A DNA stretch of 64,000 nucleotides from Agrobacterium tumefaciens (GTDB lineage: Bacteria; Pseudomonadota; Alphaproteobacteria; Rhizobiales; Rhizobiaceae): positions 248,001-312,000 of the forward strand of contig NZ_CP039889.1 in the NCBI RefSeq assembly GCF_005221325.1. The letters run 5' to 3'. This document shows positions 1 to 8,862 of this stretch, piece after piece. A program made the position numbers and the translations under genes. Position 1 is the first letter of the stretch, and each line of letters begins with the position of its first letter. The notes under the pieces are model-generated. The model had not been told where the DNA came from, did no database searches, and worked only from the letters and a program-made list of their open reading frames with translations.

Positions 1-494
<494 letters not shown>

Positions 495-698
495 GGGACG
501 TTACCGAGCGATACCGAAAGTGACCGGCGGCATAATTGCCGATTTCACGGAAACGGTTAAAGCATTTCCAGCAAAACTGCGCAGCGGTTTTACGTCCGGA
601 AAAGCGTCAGAACAAAAAAGGGGAGTATTTTCGCATTTCAGGGAAAGGCGGAAATACTCTGGAAGTTTCGGCGAAGAGATCGCCGTCTGGAGATATAT

Positions 699-2525
699 AT
701 GTGCGGAATTGTCGGAATTGTCGGAACCCAGCCCGTTGCTGAACGGCTTGTCGATGCGCTGAAGCGTCTCGAATATCGCGGTTACGATTCGGCGGGTGTC
801 GCCACCATCGACAATGGCGCGATGGATCGCCGCCGGGCCGAAGGCAAGCTGTTCAATCTGGAAAAGCTGGTTTCGGAAAAGCCGCTGCCGGGTGTCGTCG
901 GCATTGCGCATACACGCTGGGCGACGCATGGCGTGCCGAACGAGACCAATGCCCATCCGCATTTCGTTGAGGGCGTTGCCGTCGTTCACAACGGCATCAT
1001 CGAGAACTTTGCCGAGCTGCGCGAGGAGCTGACCGCCGAGGGCGCTACCTTCACCACCCAGACCGACACCGAAGTGGTGGCGCAGCTTCTGGCGAAATAT
1101 ACCAGCGAAGGGCTTGGCCATCGCGAAGCGATGCTGAAGATGCTGAACCGCGTTACCGGCGCCTATGCGCTGGTCGTCATGTTTAAGGATGATCCCGACA
1201 CGCTGCTTTCGGCCCGTTCCGGCCCGCCGCTTGCCGTCGGTTACGGCCGCGGAGAAATGTTCCTGGGGTCGGATGCCATCGCGCTGTCGCCCTTCACCAA
1301 TGAGATCACCTATCTGGTGGATGGCGACTGCGCCATCGTCACCCGGCAAGGTGCGGAAATCATCGATTTCTCCGGCAAACCGGTAAAGCGCGAGCGGCAG
1401 ATCTCGCAGGCGACGGCCTTTGTGGTCGACAAGGGCAATCATCGCCACTTCATGGAAAAGGAAATCTACGAGCAGCCGGAAGTGATTTCCCATGCGCTCA
1501 GCCATTACGTGGATTTCTCCACCAAGACCGTGAAGGATGCCGACAAGGCGATCGATTTCGCCAAGCTTTCCGGCCTTGCCATTTCCGCCTGCGGTACGGC
1601 CTATCTTTCCGGCCTGATCGGCAAATACTGGTTCGAGCGTTATGCCCGCCTGCCAGTGGAAATCGATGTCGCCTCGGAATTCCGTTACCGCGAGATCCCG
1701 CTCGTCCCCACGCAGGCGGCGCTGTTCATTTCGCAATCGGGCGAAACCGCCGATACGCTGGCGGCCCTGCGTTATTGCCAGCAGGAGGGGCTGAAGATCG
1801 GCGCGGTGGTCAATACCCGCGAATCGACCATGGCGCGTGAATCGGATGCGATCTTTCCGATCCTCGCCGGTCCGGAAATCGGGGTCGCCTCCACCAAGGC
1901 CTTCACCTGCCAGCTTGCCGTGCTCGCTTCGCTTGCCGTTGCCGCGGGCAAGGCGCGCGGCACGCTGAAACCGGGTGAGGAAAAGCAACTGGTGCAGCAT
2001 CTGATCGAGATGCCGCGCATCATGAGCAAGGTGCTGAACATCATCCAGCCGCAGATCGAGGCTTTGTCGCGCGATCTGTCGCGCTTCAAGGACGTGCTTT
2101 ATCTCGGCCGCGGCACCAGCTTCCCGCTGGCGCTGGAAGGTGCGCTGAAGCTCAAGGAAATTTCCTATATCCACGCCGAAGGTTATGCCGCCGGCGAGCT
2201 GAAGCACGGGCCGATCGCGCTGATCGACGAGAACATGCCTGTTATCGTCATTGCGCCTCACGACCGCTTCTTCGAAAAGACCATATCGAACATGCAGGAA
2301 GTCGCAGCGCGCGGCGGCCGCATCATCTTCATCACCGATGAGAAGGGGGCAGCAGCCTCCAAGCTCGACACCATGGCGACGATCACGCTGCCCAATGTCG
2401 ACGGGCTTATAGCGCCGATGGTCTTCTCGCTGCCGATCCAGCTGCTCGCCTATCACACCGCCGTCTTCATGGGGTCGGATGTCGACCAGCCGCGCAATCT
2501 GGCAAAATCGGTAACGGTGGAATGA
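699..2525 (+). CDS. glmS: Glutamine--fructose-6-phosphate aminotransferase (isomerizing)
   Basis: GlmS makes glucosamine-6-phosphate from fructose-6-phosphate and glutamine, the first committed step to peptidoglycan, LPS and Nod-factor amino sugars. The product has 608 residues, the normal length. It starts MCGIVGIVG, so the N-terminal nucleophile Cys2 of the class II glutamine amidotransferase domain is present (residues 1 to about 220). Two SIS sugar-isomerase domains follow, with SACGTAY near 290, SQSGETADT near 348 and the lid segment GYAAGELKHGP near 495. The C-terminus ends KSVTVE, as in the family. The start is fixed by the Cys2 requirement, with a GGAG sequence 8 bases upstream. The 651-residue frame antisense to it is a GC-rich shadow. 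Mobile-element debris begins directly after the stop. Confidence 0.97.
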   Translation: MCGIVGIVGTQPVAERLVDALKRLEYRGYDSAGVATIDNGAMDRRRAEGKLFNLEKLVSEKPLPGVVGIAHTRWATHGVPNETNAHPHFVEGVAVVHNGIIENFAELREELTAEGATFTTQTDTEVVAQLLAKYTSEGLGHREAMLKMLNRVTGAYALVVMFKDDPDTLLSARSGPPLAVGYGRGEMFLGSDAIALSPFTNEITYLVDGDCAIVTRQGAEIIDFSGKPVKRERQISQATAFVVDKGNHRHFMEKEIYEQPEVISHALSHYVDFSTKTVKDADKAIDFAKLSGLAISACGTAYLSGLIGKYWFERYARLPVEIDVASEFRYREIPLVPTQAALFISQSGETADTLAALRYCQQEGLKIGAVVNTRESTMARESDAIFPILAGPEIGVASTKAFTCQLAVLASLAVAAGKARGTLKPGEEKQLVQHLIEMPRIMSKVLNIIQPQIEALSRDLSRFKDVLYLGRGTSFPLALEGALKLKEISYIHAEGYAAGELKHGPIALIDENMPVIVIAPHDRFFEKTISNMQEVAARGGRIIFITDEKGAAASKLDTMATITLPNVDGLIAPMVFSLPIQLLAYHTAVFMGSDVDQPRNLAKSVTVE

Positions 2526-2589
2526 TCATTTTTGATATTGGGGTGTCAGCTGAAGTAGGCGCTAGGACAATTAAGTTTCGATGGTTCCT

Positions 2590-3090
2590 CTCAATCGCAA
2601 AATCCGTCCTTTTCGCTTTGCGCTAGGGGCCTGGGCCTAACAATAGGCAAGCCTGGTGTCCGCACAGACGCGGTCTGGCGCGATCAGCCTGTTGTATCCA
2701 GCATATCCATCCACCTGCAGGATGCCTGAGAAGCCCTGCAGTATCCGCTCGGCATGAATGCCACCGCGCCCGGGAGCGTAGGTCAAGGCGGCCGGACGGA
2801 GCACCGCCGCCCCATGGACGATCATCCCGCGCCAGCGCCCAGAACTATCCGGTCTTGGTCTTACGCGAGCCGCGATCGAGAACCGGAGCACGGGTCTCGT
2901 CCATGAACAACTTGGTCGAGCGCTTCAGGTTGGCGATCGACGCATCGAAGACGGGACGCAATTCGAAAGATGCTCGGCCGACCCAGTCACCCAGCGTTGA
3001 TCGGTCGAGATCGATACCCTGACGGCTCATGATCTGGGCCTCACGGTAAATTTGGGTCGCCCTTTGAAATCGTTGAGCCGCGTTCCTCAA
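2590..3090 (-). pseudogene. IS66-family transposase (TnpC) remnant
   Basis: The minus strand encodes recognisable pieces of the IS66 TnpC transposase: REAQIMSRQGIDLDRSTL, then LFMDETRAPVLD containing a catalytic-site aspartate, then in another frame YAPGRGG followed by LQVDGYAGYNRL. The pieces are broken by a TAG at 2845-2847, where the family has an aromatic residue after KTKTG, by a frameshift near 2790, and by a second TAG at 2637-2639, where the family has the Trp of a YCWAHAR-like motif. Both ends of the usual 500-residue protein are missing and no inverted repeats were found. This is a dead fragment, not a gene, and marks the start of the mobile debris behind glmS. Confidence 0.8.
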
Positions 3091-3124
3091 TTGCCACCCG
3101 TTCCCGGTTTTTCAAGGGAACGCG

Positions 3125-3424
3125 TCACGCTGAACGCGTGACCAGCGCAATGCAGGCCATCGGCACCGAAGTAAAGCTGCCGCCGCCAAAGTTTCTAACG
3201 GCACGGACACAGTATCCGCCGCAGAAACCCGAACCGCCATGATGCCAATATTGCTGGCAAGCGACTCGTTCGGGTTGAACACAACGTGATCGCCGATGGC
3301 TGCACCTGCAACGCTGATGGTTGCCGTTCCCTCGGCACCCGCGGCGATAGTTGGTATCGTAATGCCGCCGTCGTAGCGGAGATGATTTGTGATCCGCGCA
3401 CCCGCCGGCTTCATTTTCGACCAC
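3125..3424 (-). pseudogene. Small phage structural-type protein, frameshifted
   Basis: The first two thirds, in one frame from about 3414 (starting MKPAGARITNHLRYDG), read as a small beta-rich protein with the phrases GDHVVFNP and GIMAVRVSAADTVSV. This pattern is seen in small proteins of alphaproteobacterial prophages next to tail or lysis genes. Near 3210 the sensible reading switches to the neighbouring frame (RAVRNFGGGSFTSVPMACIA), so a one-base change has probably broken the gene. It overlaps the preceding coiled-coil ORF by about 14 bases and is the last member of the minus-strand phage cassette. The function is not known; calling it structural is inference from pattern and context. Confidence 0.4.
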
Positions 3425-3722
3425 GGGACCTTGCGATCTGGCGCGCCCGGATCACTGGCGCTGCCCCTTCTCTATCCTGTCCAAGATTGATCTCCTGCAA
3501 ATCGCCTGACTGAAGGGAGAAGGATTTCTGGATTTCCTTCACCGCCTCTGTGATCCCGCTTGTCGCTTGCTTGTTGCTGGTGAGACGATAGTTTAGGTTG
3601 TCGGTGATACCGTTGAGCTTGCGAACATCAGTCTCAATGCTTTTCAGCCGCTCATCGGCACGCACCTCGACAGCCTTTACTTCGGCTAGACGGTTCTTGT
3701 GCAGGTCTTCATGAACGGTCAT
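3411..3722 (-). CDS. Coiled-coil phage protein of unknown function
   Basis: The ORF encodes 103 residues beginning MTVHEDLHKNRLAEVKAVE. The first 80 residues are charged and heptad-like, with regular spacing of leucine, valine and isoleucine, suggesting a coiled coil. There is no signal peptide or membrane segment. It overlaps the stop of the upstream small membrane protein by ATGA at 3719-3722, so the two were probably translated together. The protein may pair with the coiled-coil tail of that neighbour as a spanin-like or holin-accessory unit, but nothing in the sequence proves this. The reading frame itself appears intact, although the cassette around it is decayed. Confidence 0.5.
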   Translation of the reverse strand: MTVHEDLHKNRLAEVKAVEVRADERLKSIETDVRKLNGITDNLNYRLTSNKQATSGITEAVKEIQKSFSLQSGDLQEINLGQDREGAAPVIRARQIARSRGRK

Positions 3723-3907
3723 TTCCTGAACTGCTCTCTTTCCACGCGAGTGATATCCGCAGAGTTCGACTTGATGTCGTTCTCCACGCGCTCAACATAA
3801 CTGCCCCCTTGCCAAATCGCGACAAGTGCTGCTGTCAATATCAAGCCGGTGTTGATCATAGAACCGAGGCGCCGCCACGCGCCCTCCACCTGTTTCAGAG
3901 CAGTCAT
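3719..3907 (-). CDS. Small single-pass membrane protein of phage cassette
   Basis: The 62-residue product starts MTALKQVEGAWRRLGSM and has one hydrophobic segment at about residues 18-32 (INTGLILTAALVAIW), then a charged, probably helical tail ending VEREQFRK. The start codon abuts the stop of the holin gene and its stop overlaps the next start by ATGA, a tight phage-like arrangement. In related rhizobial prophages, small membrane-anchored coiled-coil proteins lie directly after the holin. A role in lysis is inferred only from this position. Confidence 0.5.
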   Translation of the reverse strand: MTALKQVEGAWRRLGSMINTGLILTAALVAIWQGGSYVERVENDIKSNSADITRVEREQFRK

Positions 3908-4399
3908 CAGCCTTCTTTCTTAACTGCGCAGATGACCGTGTTCCCGCCCATGTAGAGGTCGGCGTAGGTCATGAAAATTGTGAGGAATGTCGGCATATTG
4001 AGGCCGATTTCGATTTGCACTGCCGTCCCGAACGACCACAGCGCGGCATTCAGCAACGGCCTGACGGCGACATACCAGGAGATGCAAGCCAGCGTCGGCC
4101 ACATGCCTGCCGGACGCCATAGCCAGCCGAAAGAAGTGTCCTTGTTCATCTCGGCCAGCATGGGCCGGTTTGCCTCTTTCTGCTGTTCGACTTCGGCGAG
4201 GATCAGCTCCGGCGCGATTGTCTCAACATGCCTGACGGCGGCGTCGATCTGCGCGTCTGGTAGCGCCGGCGATGGCATAGATGACGCTGCCGCCGATCTC
4301 GCCGGCAACACCACCAACCTGCTTTTCAAGGATCGTTTTGACGGTCGATGGACCGAGTCGGACGGCTGCGTCGATCGGGATTGAAGCAAGGGCGCTCAT
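3907..4399 (-). pseudogene. Phage/GTA-type 3-TM holin, frameshifted
   Basis: Starting at the ATG at 4399, the minus strand reads MSALASIPIDAAVRLGPSTV, then KTILEKQVGG and VIYAIAGA. Near 4258-4268 the reading must shift one frame to continue LPDAQIDAAVRHVETIAPEL, then two or three membrane segments (MWPTLACISWYVAV, LLNAALWSFG, TFLTIFMTYADLY) to the stop at 3907. The amphipathic N-terminus, the acidic middle and the C-terminal hydrophobic hairpins fit the holin family with three TM segments found in gene-transfer agents and rhizobial prophages. The start overlaps the endolysin stop by ATGA. The frameshift makes it a probable pseudogene, or less likely a sequencing error. Confidence 0.65.
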
Positions 4400-4933
4400 G
4401 CGGCCACCTCTTTATATGCTTCCGCCCGGGCGTTCGCAGCGCGATGCTTGGCGACGCCCATGGCGGCGAGCGCCATTGCAACACCCTTGGCTTCGATGTC
4501 CGCGACCCGGCGGCCCTAACCCTTGCCGAACTGCTTCCAGATCGCAAGAGACTGCATGAACGAGAGGCGAGCGCGGCAGATGCGTTTCACTGTTCCCGCG
4601 TGGTCATTGCTGCCGGTCGCAGACTTCAGCCATTTAATGCCGCGCGAAACACCGGAGTGGACCGAAGCATCATAGACAGCGAGATCGACGCCGGGGAATA
4701 GGTTGAATTTGACCGCCGTGGGATTCCAATATTTCTCACGATAGATGAGAGCTTCGGACAGAGAGATGTTGCAAACCGGCTTCATCGGGAGGCCGCGTAC
4801 TTAAAGCCACACATGGTAGACAGCCTCCGTGACGCCGTACATGGTCTTGCCGCCGGGATCAGCCTTGTGGTTGCTCCAACCGCCTTCCCATTCGGCTGTG
4901 ATGTTGTGGCAATATGATGAAACGGTCGGACAT
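4396..4933 (-). pseudogene. GH108 (N-acetylmuramidase type) phage endolysin, inactivated
   Basis: The intact gene would be about 179 codons, the family's usual size, running from ATG 4933 (MSDRF) to TGA at 4396. Recognisable segments are EWEGGWSNHKADPGG with the catalytic Glu of the GH108 EGG-Y/W motif, KTMYGVTEAVYHVWL, YREKYWNP, VDLAVYDASVHSG, FGKG, and the tail RVADIEAKGVAMALAAMG. It is broken three ways: a frameshift just after MSDRF, a TAA at 4801-4803, and a TAG at 4516-4518 where TGG is expected after FGKG. The gene would cut the glycan backbone of peptidoglycan at phage release; with three lesions it is dead. It heads the minus-strand lysis cassette. Confidence 0.75.
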
Positions 4934-5081
4934 CCGGCATCCCTCGATTTGACGCCGCGATATTCCGCTTTCAGATCGGGTGGCGCAAAGCACACCCCAA
5001 ATCGCAAGATAAAACCTCGTCGATCGTTGCAACCCGTCGCTGATTTATCTAAGGCTTTGGAGTATTTCGCGTGAGGGGCGC

Positions 5082-6128
5082 ATGAACACGACACAAAAAA
5101 TTCCGGTCAGTGATCACCGGTCGAACTCATTTGACTTGTTTCGGCTGCTTGCAGCGTCGATGGTAGTGGTTGGCCACTCATACGTGCTGCTGGGTAAAGC
5201 GCCGCCGCTACTGTTTGGCATACCTGTGCACGTGATGGGGGTCTTCAGCTTCTTCTCGTTGAGCGGCTACCTAATCACTCAAAGCACAATGCGTGACTCG
5301 AACCCAGTCAGGTTTTTCGCTCGCCGTTTGGCCAGGATAATGCCAGCGTTATGGGTCTGCATCTTTCTTTCAATTGTATTCGGGGCTTTCCTGTCCCGGC
5401 TTTCGATGGCGAAGTATTTTGATCACCCATCCACGATCGCTTACCTCCAGAATCTTATTCTTCGAATTCAGTTTTTCCTGCCCGGCACATTCGAAGATTC
5501 GAAGGTGACCTCCGCTTTTAATGGTTCTCTATGGAGCATATCAGCCGAATTTTTGATGTATTGTGTCGCGCTATCTGTAGCGTTGGCATCGCGGTTCCGG
5601 GTGGTAGTGCTTGTTTCCATTTTTGCCATCGCAACGATTGTTCGGCTAACAACGGAAGACTTTGTCTTCTACAATATATCATTTTATCAGCTTTACTCGG
5701 CCGGCATTTATTTCGTGTTCGGGATGTGCGTTGCGCTGATGCCTGCTTCTACCGTTGATCGTAAATATGAGCTGTCGGCACTTCTGCTATTTGCATGCCT
5801 AATGTTGTCTTCCTCTGGGACATTCCAACAATTCGGCCTACCCGCGCTATATTCGTTCGCAGTGATCTCGATTTGCCGCACAGGTTCAACGTCAAGCAAA
5901 GCGATTTCCCGTAAGATCGGGGATGTTTCCTACGGCATATACCTGTATTCCTTCCCAGTGCAGCAGGCTCTCATATTCAATGTTGGAATCAAGTCTGCGT
6001 TGGTTCTGATACTGATCACCTTCGCTATTGTCCTGCCGCTAGCATATGCGTCTTGGCGTGCAGTGGAAAAGCCATGCCTGGACTTTGTGAAAACCACGCT
6101 GAAAAAGAAAACGGGAGCTATCGCATGA
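5082..6128 (+). CDS. Membrane acyltransferase, acyltransferase-3 family
   Basis: This 348-residue integral membrane protein has about ten hydrophobic segments. It begins with the family hallmark SFDLFRLLAASMVVVGHSY, with the conserved His near residue 32 in the first helix, and then FFSLSGYLI and ARRLARIMPALW. Such proteins acetylate or otherwise acylate exported polysaccharides such as O-antigen, exopolysaccharide or Nod factor from the periplasmic side. A GAGGGG site lies just before ATG 5082. Its stop overlaps the next start by ATGA, so it is translationally coupled to the exported protein that follows. Base composition is AT-richer than that of the surrounding core genes, consistent with acquired polysaccharide-modification genes. 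The substrate is unknown. Confidence 0.85.
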   Translation: MNTTQKIPVSDHRSNSFDLFRLLAASMVVVGHSYVLLGKAPPLLFGIPVHVMGVFSFFSLSGYLITQSTMRDSNPVRFFARRLARIMPALWVCIFLSIVFGAFLSRLSMAKYFDHPSTIAYLQNLILRIQFFLPGTFEDSKVTSAFNGSLWSISAEFLMYCVALSVALASRFRVVVLVSIFAIATIVRLTTEDFVFYNISFYQLYSAGIYFVFGMCVALMPASTVDRKYELSALLLFACLMLSSSGTFQQFGLPALYSFAVISICRTGSTSSKAISRKIGDVSYGIYLYSFPVQQALIFNVGIKSALVLILITFAIVLPLAYASWRAVEKPCLDFVKTTLKKKTGAIA

Positions 6129-7483
6129 GACGAGTCCTAGGGATTGCGACAGCTATTGGATGCCTGTTCGGGCAAACAGCGTCAAACGCTGGCGTCGGTT
6201 ATTTCAGCCCCAGCGGTGTGCGCGCGGAATTTGCCGCGACAGTAGATATGGCAACAATAAACGCCATCGACGGGCCAGCACACATCGCTGAAAACTTCCG
6301 AGTGGCAGCGGAGTCTGGGCTAAAGATCAATCTCGACATTGGCCCCCTAATTTCCAAGCCGCGCCCAGCCGGAAATCTCGTTACTTCATACGCAGCCCAG
6401 GATGGGAGCCGAAAAGAAAAGGCTCTTCCCGGCATGAATACGAACAAGCTCCGCGATTTTGTTTCAGACGATCAAATTCGAGAATTCTTGAAACCTTATC
6501 TGGATGCCATTGCGCCCCACAAATCAGCGCTTTACAGCGTCTTCTTGGTAGATGAGCCATATCTTAATGGCGTCTCTAAAACGGAGCTTCAGCGGGTCGC
6601 AAGCCTTGTCAGGTCGGTCTTCGCCGAAAATGGATACCCCGAGATCAAAATCGGTGTAATTTTCGCTGGCGCCATGTTCAACAAACGCTTCTCCGCCGCG
6701 GCACAGAAAGCCGCGCTTGCGTACGTGGATACTATTGACAGCTATGCCCAATCTGAACAAGCTCGCATCGAAACCCTTCCGAGAAGCGAAGCTAAAACCG
6801 CACGTGCCGAATTCGATAAATGGAAGGAAGTCATAAACAACTTCCGCCTTACGACCTACGACACCGCTGGGAACATCTACGACGGTGGCGGCATCCCTGC
6901 TGGCTTTGATATTCTGGCGTTCGATCTCTACGTATCCACGGCATTGCTCGACGGGGCTTACGAGGACGCAATGTCCGTCTTGGCGTCGGAGTCGGGGATT
7001 CCAGAATGCGCGGACTTTGCCAATGTAAAGATGAGCAAATTCAGGTCCACACTCTCATTCATGCAGTCTGGTCCCATGTCGGCTGGCGACCATCTGAGGG
7101 ACAATGACAACGAAAGGCTAACTCGCTTCTATAACTGCCGAGTGAAGGGGACGATTAAGCTCTTGCAAGACGAAGCGAAAGCCTCTGGCTACTCCAAGTT
7201 TGAAACGATGGTGATCACCGAATCCAGCTCGAATGGATTTCTTGAGTTCGCCGCCGATGGTAGCCCCGAAGCCGAACAGCCTGAACTGCTAGTGAAAGCC
7301 CGGGTGGTCGAGGAAGTAGAAAGAGCGATCAGGCTCTACAAAGAACCTGGGTCCGGCATAGACCATATGTTGTTTTTCACGTTCGATGACGAATACGACA
7401 AAAGCATCAACCTTCAGGTCGGAGGGGTAGCCTCCAACCCTAAGGCTATAGAGGCGATCTCCGCTGCCTCTGACCGAAATTAA
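6125..7483 (+). CDS. Exported protein of unknown function coupled to acyltransferase
   Basis: Read from ATG 6125 (overlapping the acyltransferase stop), the product has 452 residues. It begins with a typical Sec signal, MRRVLGIATAIGCLFGQTAS followed by NAG, and so is expected in the periplasm or outside. An earlier in-frame ATG at 6053 lies inside the acyltransferase and is rejected. The mature part has an alternating alpha/beta pattern with phrases such as KINLDIGPLI, ALYSVFLVDEPYLNG, DILAFDLYVSTALLDG, TMVITESSSNGF and MLFFTFDDEYD. This recalls TIM-barrel glycosidase-like folds (VDEP and TESSS could be acid residues at strand ends), but I do not recognise the family. Coupling to an acyltransferase suggests processing of the same exported glycan; that is inference. 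Confidence 0.75.
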   Translation: MRRVLGIATAIGCLFGQTASNAGVGYFSPSGVRAEFAATVDMATINAIDGPAHIAENFRVAAESGLKINLDIGPLISKPRPAGNLVTSYAAQDGSRKEKALPGMNTNKLRDFVSDDQIREFLKPYLDAIAPHKSALYSVFLVDEPYLNGVSKTELQRVASLVRSVFAENGYPEIKIGVIFAGAMFNKRFSAAAQKAALAYVDTIDSYAQSEQARIETLPRSEAKTARAEFDKWKEVINNFRLTTYDTAGNIYDGGGIPAGFDILAFDLYVSTALLDGAYEDAMSVLASESGIPECADFANVKMSKFRSTLSFMQSGPMSAGDHLRDNDNERLTRFYNCRVKGTIKLLQDEAKASGYSKFETMVITESSSNGFLEFAADGSPEAEQPELLVKARVVEEVERAIRLYKEPGSGIDHMLFFTFDDEYDKSINLQVGGVASNPKAIEAISAASDRN

Positions 7484-7543
7484 ACTGGCCGGTGAATTGC
7501 GAACCCTAAATCAACGTCCGCTGCGGCGGGCGTTGTCCCAACT

Positions 7544-7586
7544 TGATCTGAACTGATCTGAACCTTGATCTGAACCTGATCTGAAC
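7544..7586 (+). repeat. Four-copy TGATCTGAAC tandem repeat
   Basis: The decamer TGATCTGAAC occurs four times in 43 bases, starting at 7544, 7554, 7566 and 7577. The spacers are 0, 2 and 1 bases long. The last copy runs into the left end (TGAACC) of the IS3-type element. The array could come from repeated slippage or from abortive insertions next to an IS end. Units this short and close are not a CRISPR array. Confidence 0.85.
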
Positions 7587-7657
7587 CCTTCAAACTGGAC
7601 CGTTTTTGGTTAGAGTTTTCCGGAGCATTTTCCTGGCTGGGAAAGGAACGGAAGACG

Positions 7658-7924
7658 ATGAAAGCATCACAGTTTTCGGACGCACAGAAGGCGTTCATTC
7701 TGAAGCAGGGTGATGAAGGAGTGTCGGTGGCGGAGATCTGCCGGAAGGCAGGGATCAGCCAGGCGACCTATTTCAACTGGAAGAAAAAATACGCGGGCAT
7801 GTTACCGCCGGAGATGAAGAAGCTAAAGCAGCTCGAGGACGAGAATGCGCGGTTGAAGAAGATCGTCGCGGACCTGACGCTGGACCGTGAGATGTTGCAG
7901 GATGTCATTCGGCGAAAGCTCTAA
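7658..7924 (+). CDS. IS3-family transposase OrfA
   Basis: The 88-residue product begins MKASQFSDAQKAFILKQGDE and contains the helix-turn-helix SVAEICRKAGISQATYFNWKKKY at about residues 23-45. A leucine-zipper-like stretch (KKLKQLEDENARLKKIVADL) follows. Both are standard for IS3 OrfA, which binds the element ends and supplies the N-terminus of the OrfAB transposase. The ORF itself is intact; its partner is not. Confidence 0.9.
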   Translation: MKASQFSDAQKAFILKQGDEGVSVAEICRKAGISQATYFNWKKKYAGMLPPEMKKLKQLEDENARLKKIVADLTLDREMLQDVIRRKL

Positions 7925-7944
7925 GGCCTGCTCGGAAACGCGAG

Positions 7945-8760
7945 ATGGTGAAAGGCATGTGCCGGGATTGGATGATCTCGATCCGGCGTGCCTGTGGGGC
8001 ACTGAACTTCGATCGGTCGACCTACCATTACACCTCTCGCCGTGCCGATCAGGCCGGTCTGGAACGTCAGATTCGTGAGATCTGCGAGATACGTGTTCGC
8101 TACGGCTATCGTCGCGTGCATGTACTGTTGGAGCGCTAGGGTTGAGGGACCAACATCAAGCGAACCTATCGCATTTACAGAGACTTGGGCCTGCAACTGC
8201 GTAACAAGACGCCGAAGCGACGGGTCAAAGCCAAGCTGCGGGAAGATCGGCAAATGGCCGTTGGACCGAACGATGTCTGGGCCATGGACTTCGTTCACGA
8301 CCAACTCGCGACCGGCAAGAAACTGCGGGTGCTCACGGTAGTCGACACCTTCTCGCGCTATGTGCCGGTGCTTGATCCACGTCACAGCTATCGAGGTGAA
8401 GATGTCGTGCAAACCTTGGAACGGGTATGCCGGAAAGTTGGCTACCCGAAGACGATCCGTGTCGATCAGGGGACTGAGTTCGTGTCTCGCGATCTTGACC
8501 TTTGGGCCTACGCCAAAGGCGTCACCTTGGACTTCTCACGCCCGGGCAAGCCGACCGACAATGCGTTCATTGAAGCGTTCAATGGCCGCTTCCGCGCCGA
8601 ATGTCTGAATCAGCACTGATTCCTGACCCTTGCGGATGCCCGCGAAAAGATGGAGGATTGGCGTATAGACTATAATGAGTTTCGGCCGCATGGTGCGATC
8701 GGCAATAAGGTGCCGATCTCGCTGATGAAATCAGGAGGCTCAACCAGCCCGCCTCCCTGA
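7945..8760 (+). pseudogene. IS3-family transposase OrfB, three nonsense codons
   Basis: One reading frame from 7945 to the final TGA at 8758-8760 encodes the integrase core: MVKGMCRDWMISIRRACGAL, YGYRRVHVLLER, then VWAMDFVHD, TIRVDQGTEF and NAFIEAFNGRFR, which carry the D, D and E of the DDE triad, and finally [11 protein letters not shown]. It is interrupted by TAG at 8137-8139 and TGA six bases later, both inside the expected ER-x-GWG segment, and by TGA at 8617-8619 after LNQH, where TGG is usual. No frameshift is needed to read the whole protein, so decay has been by point mutation only. Confidence 0.85.
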
Positions 8761-8814
8761 ATGAAGCCGGAAAACTCTAGCCTCCGCTGGTCCAGAAACC
8801 TGGGGCGGTTCAAC

Positions 8815-8862
8815 CCCGCCGAGGCTCTAATCAAAGCCGGATGAAACTTCAGTGGCAGGTCA
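8815..8862 (+). repeat. Possible second IS-end relic abutting the IS407-type element
   Basis: Directly beyond the right end at 8812, the sequence GCCGAGGCTCTAATCAAAGC continues to AGTGGCAGGTCA. It resembles the right end of another IS3-group insertion sequence, whose termini often begin TGACCTGCC when read inward. It has no accompanying ORF. If correct, two IS ends lie back to back here. The assignment rests on resemblance only. Confidence 0.35.

Larger units (their letters stand above)
7582..8812 (+). mobile_element. IS3-family element, IS407-type, inactive copy
   Basis: The 1231-bp element is bounded by imperfect inverted repeats that both begin TGAACC (left from 7582; right ending GGTTCA at 8812). 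They share an exact inner block TAGAGTTTTCCGG at 7611-7623, with its complement at 8767-8779. Inside are orfA (7658-7924) and a broken orfB (7945-8760). Size, TGAACC ends and the two-ORF layout fit the IS407 subgroup. Flanking tetramers (GATC and ACCC) do not match, so no target duplication is visible and the insertion is old or recombined. Three stop codons in orfB make it non-autonomous. Confidence 0.8.

Noticed and set aside
501..2456. 651-residue open frame antisense to glmS
   Set aside because: It is the complement of a highly conserved gene in GC-rich DNA, with Arg/Gly/His-rich composition and no recognisable motif; glmS is certain.
2526..2600. Tn7-type transposon end behind glmS
   Set aside because: No TGTGGGCGG-like terminus or repeated binding sites were seen, and no tns genes are in the window.
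7544..7586. Possible CRISPR array
   Set aside because: Units of ten bases with spacers of 0-2 bases and no cas genes; this is a simple tandem repeat.
7578..8816. Target duplication of the IS407-type element
   Set aside because: Tetramers outside the ends (GATC and ACCC) do not match, so no duplication can be claimed.
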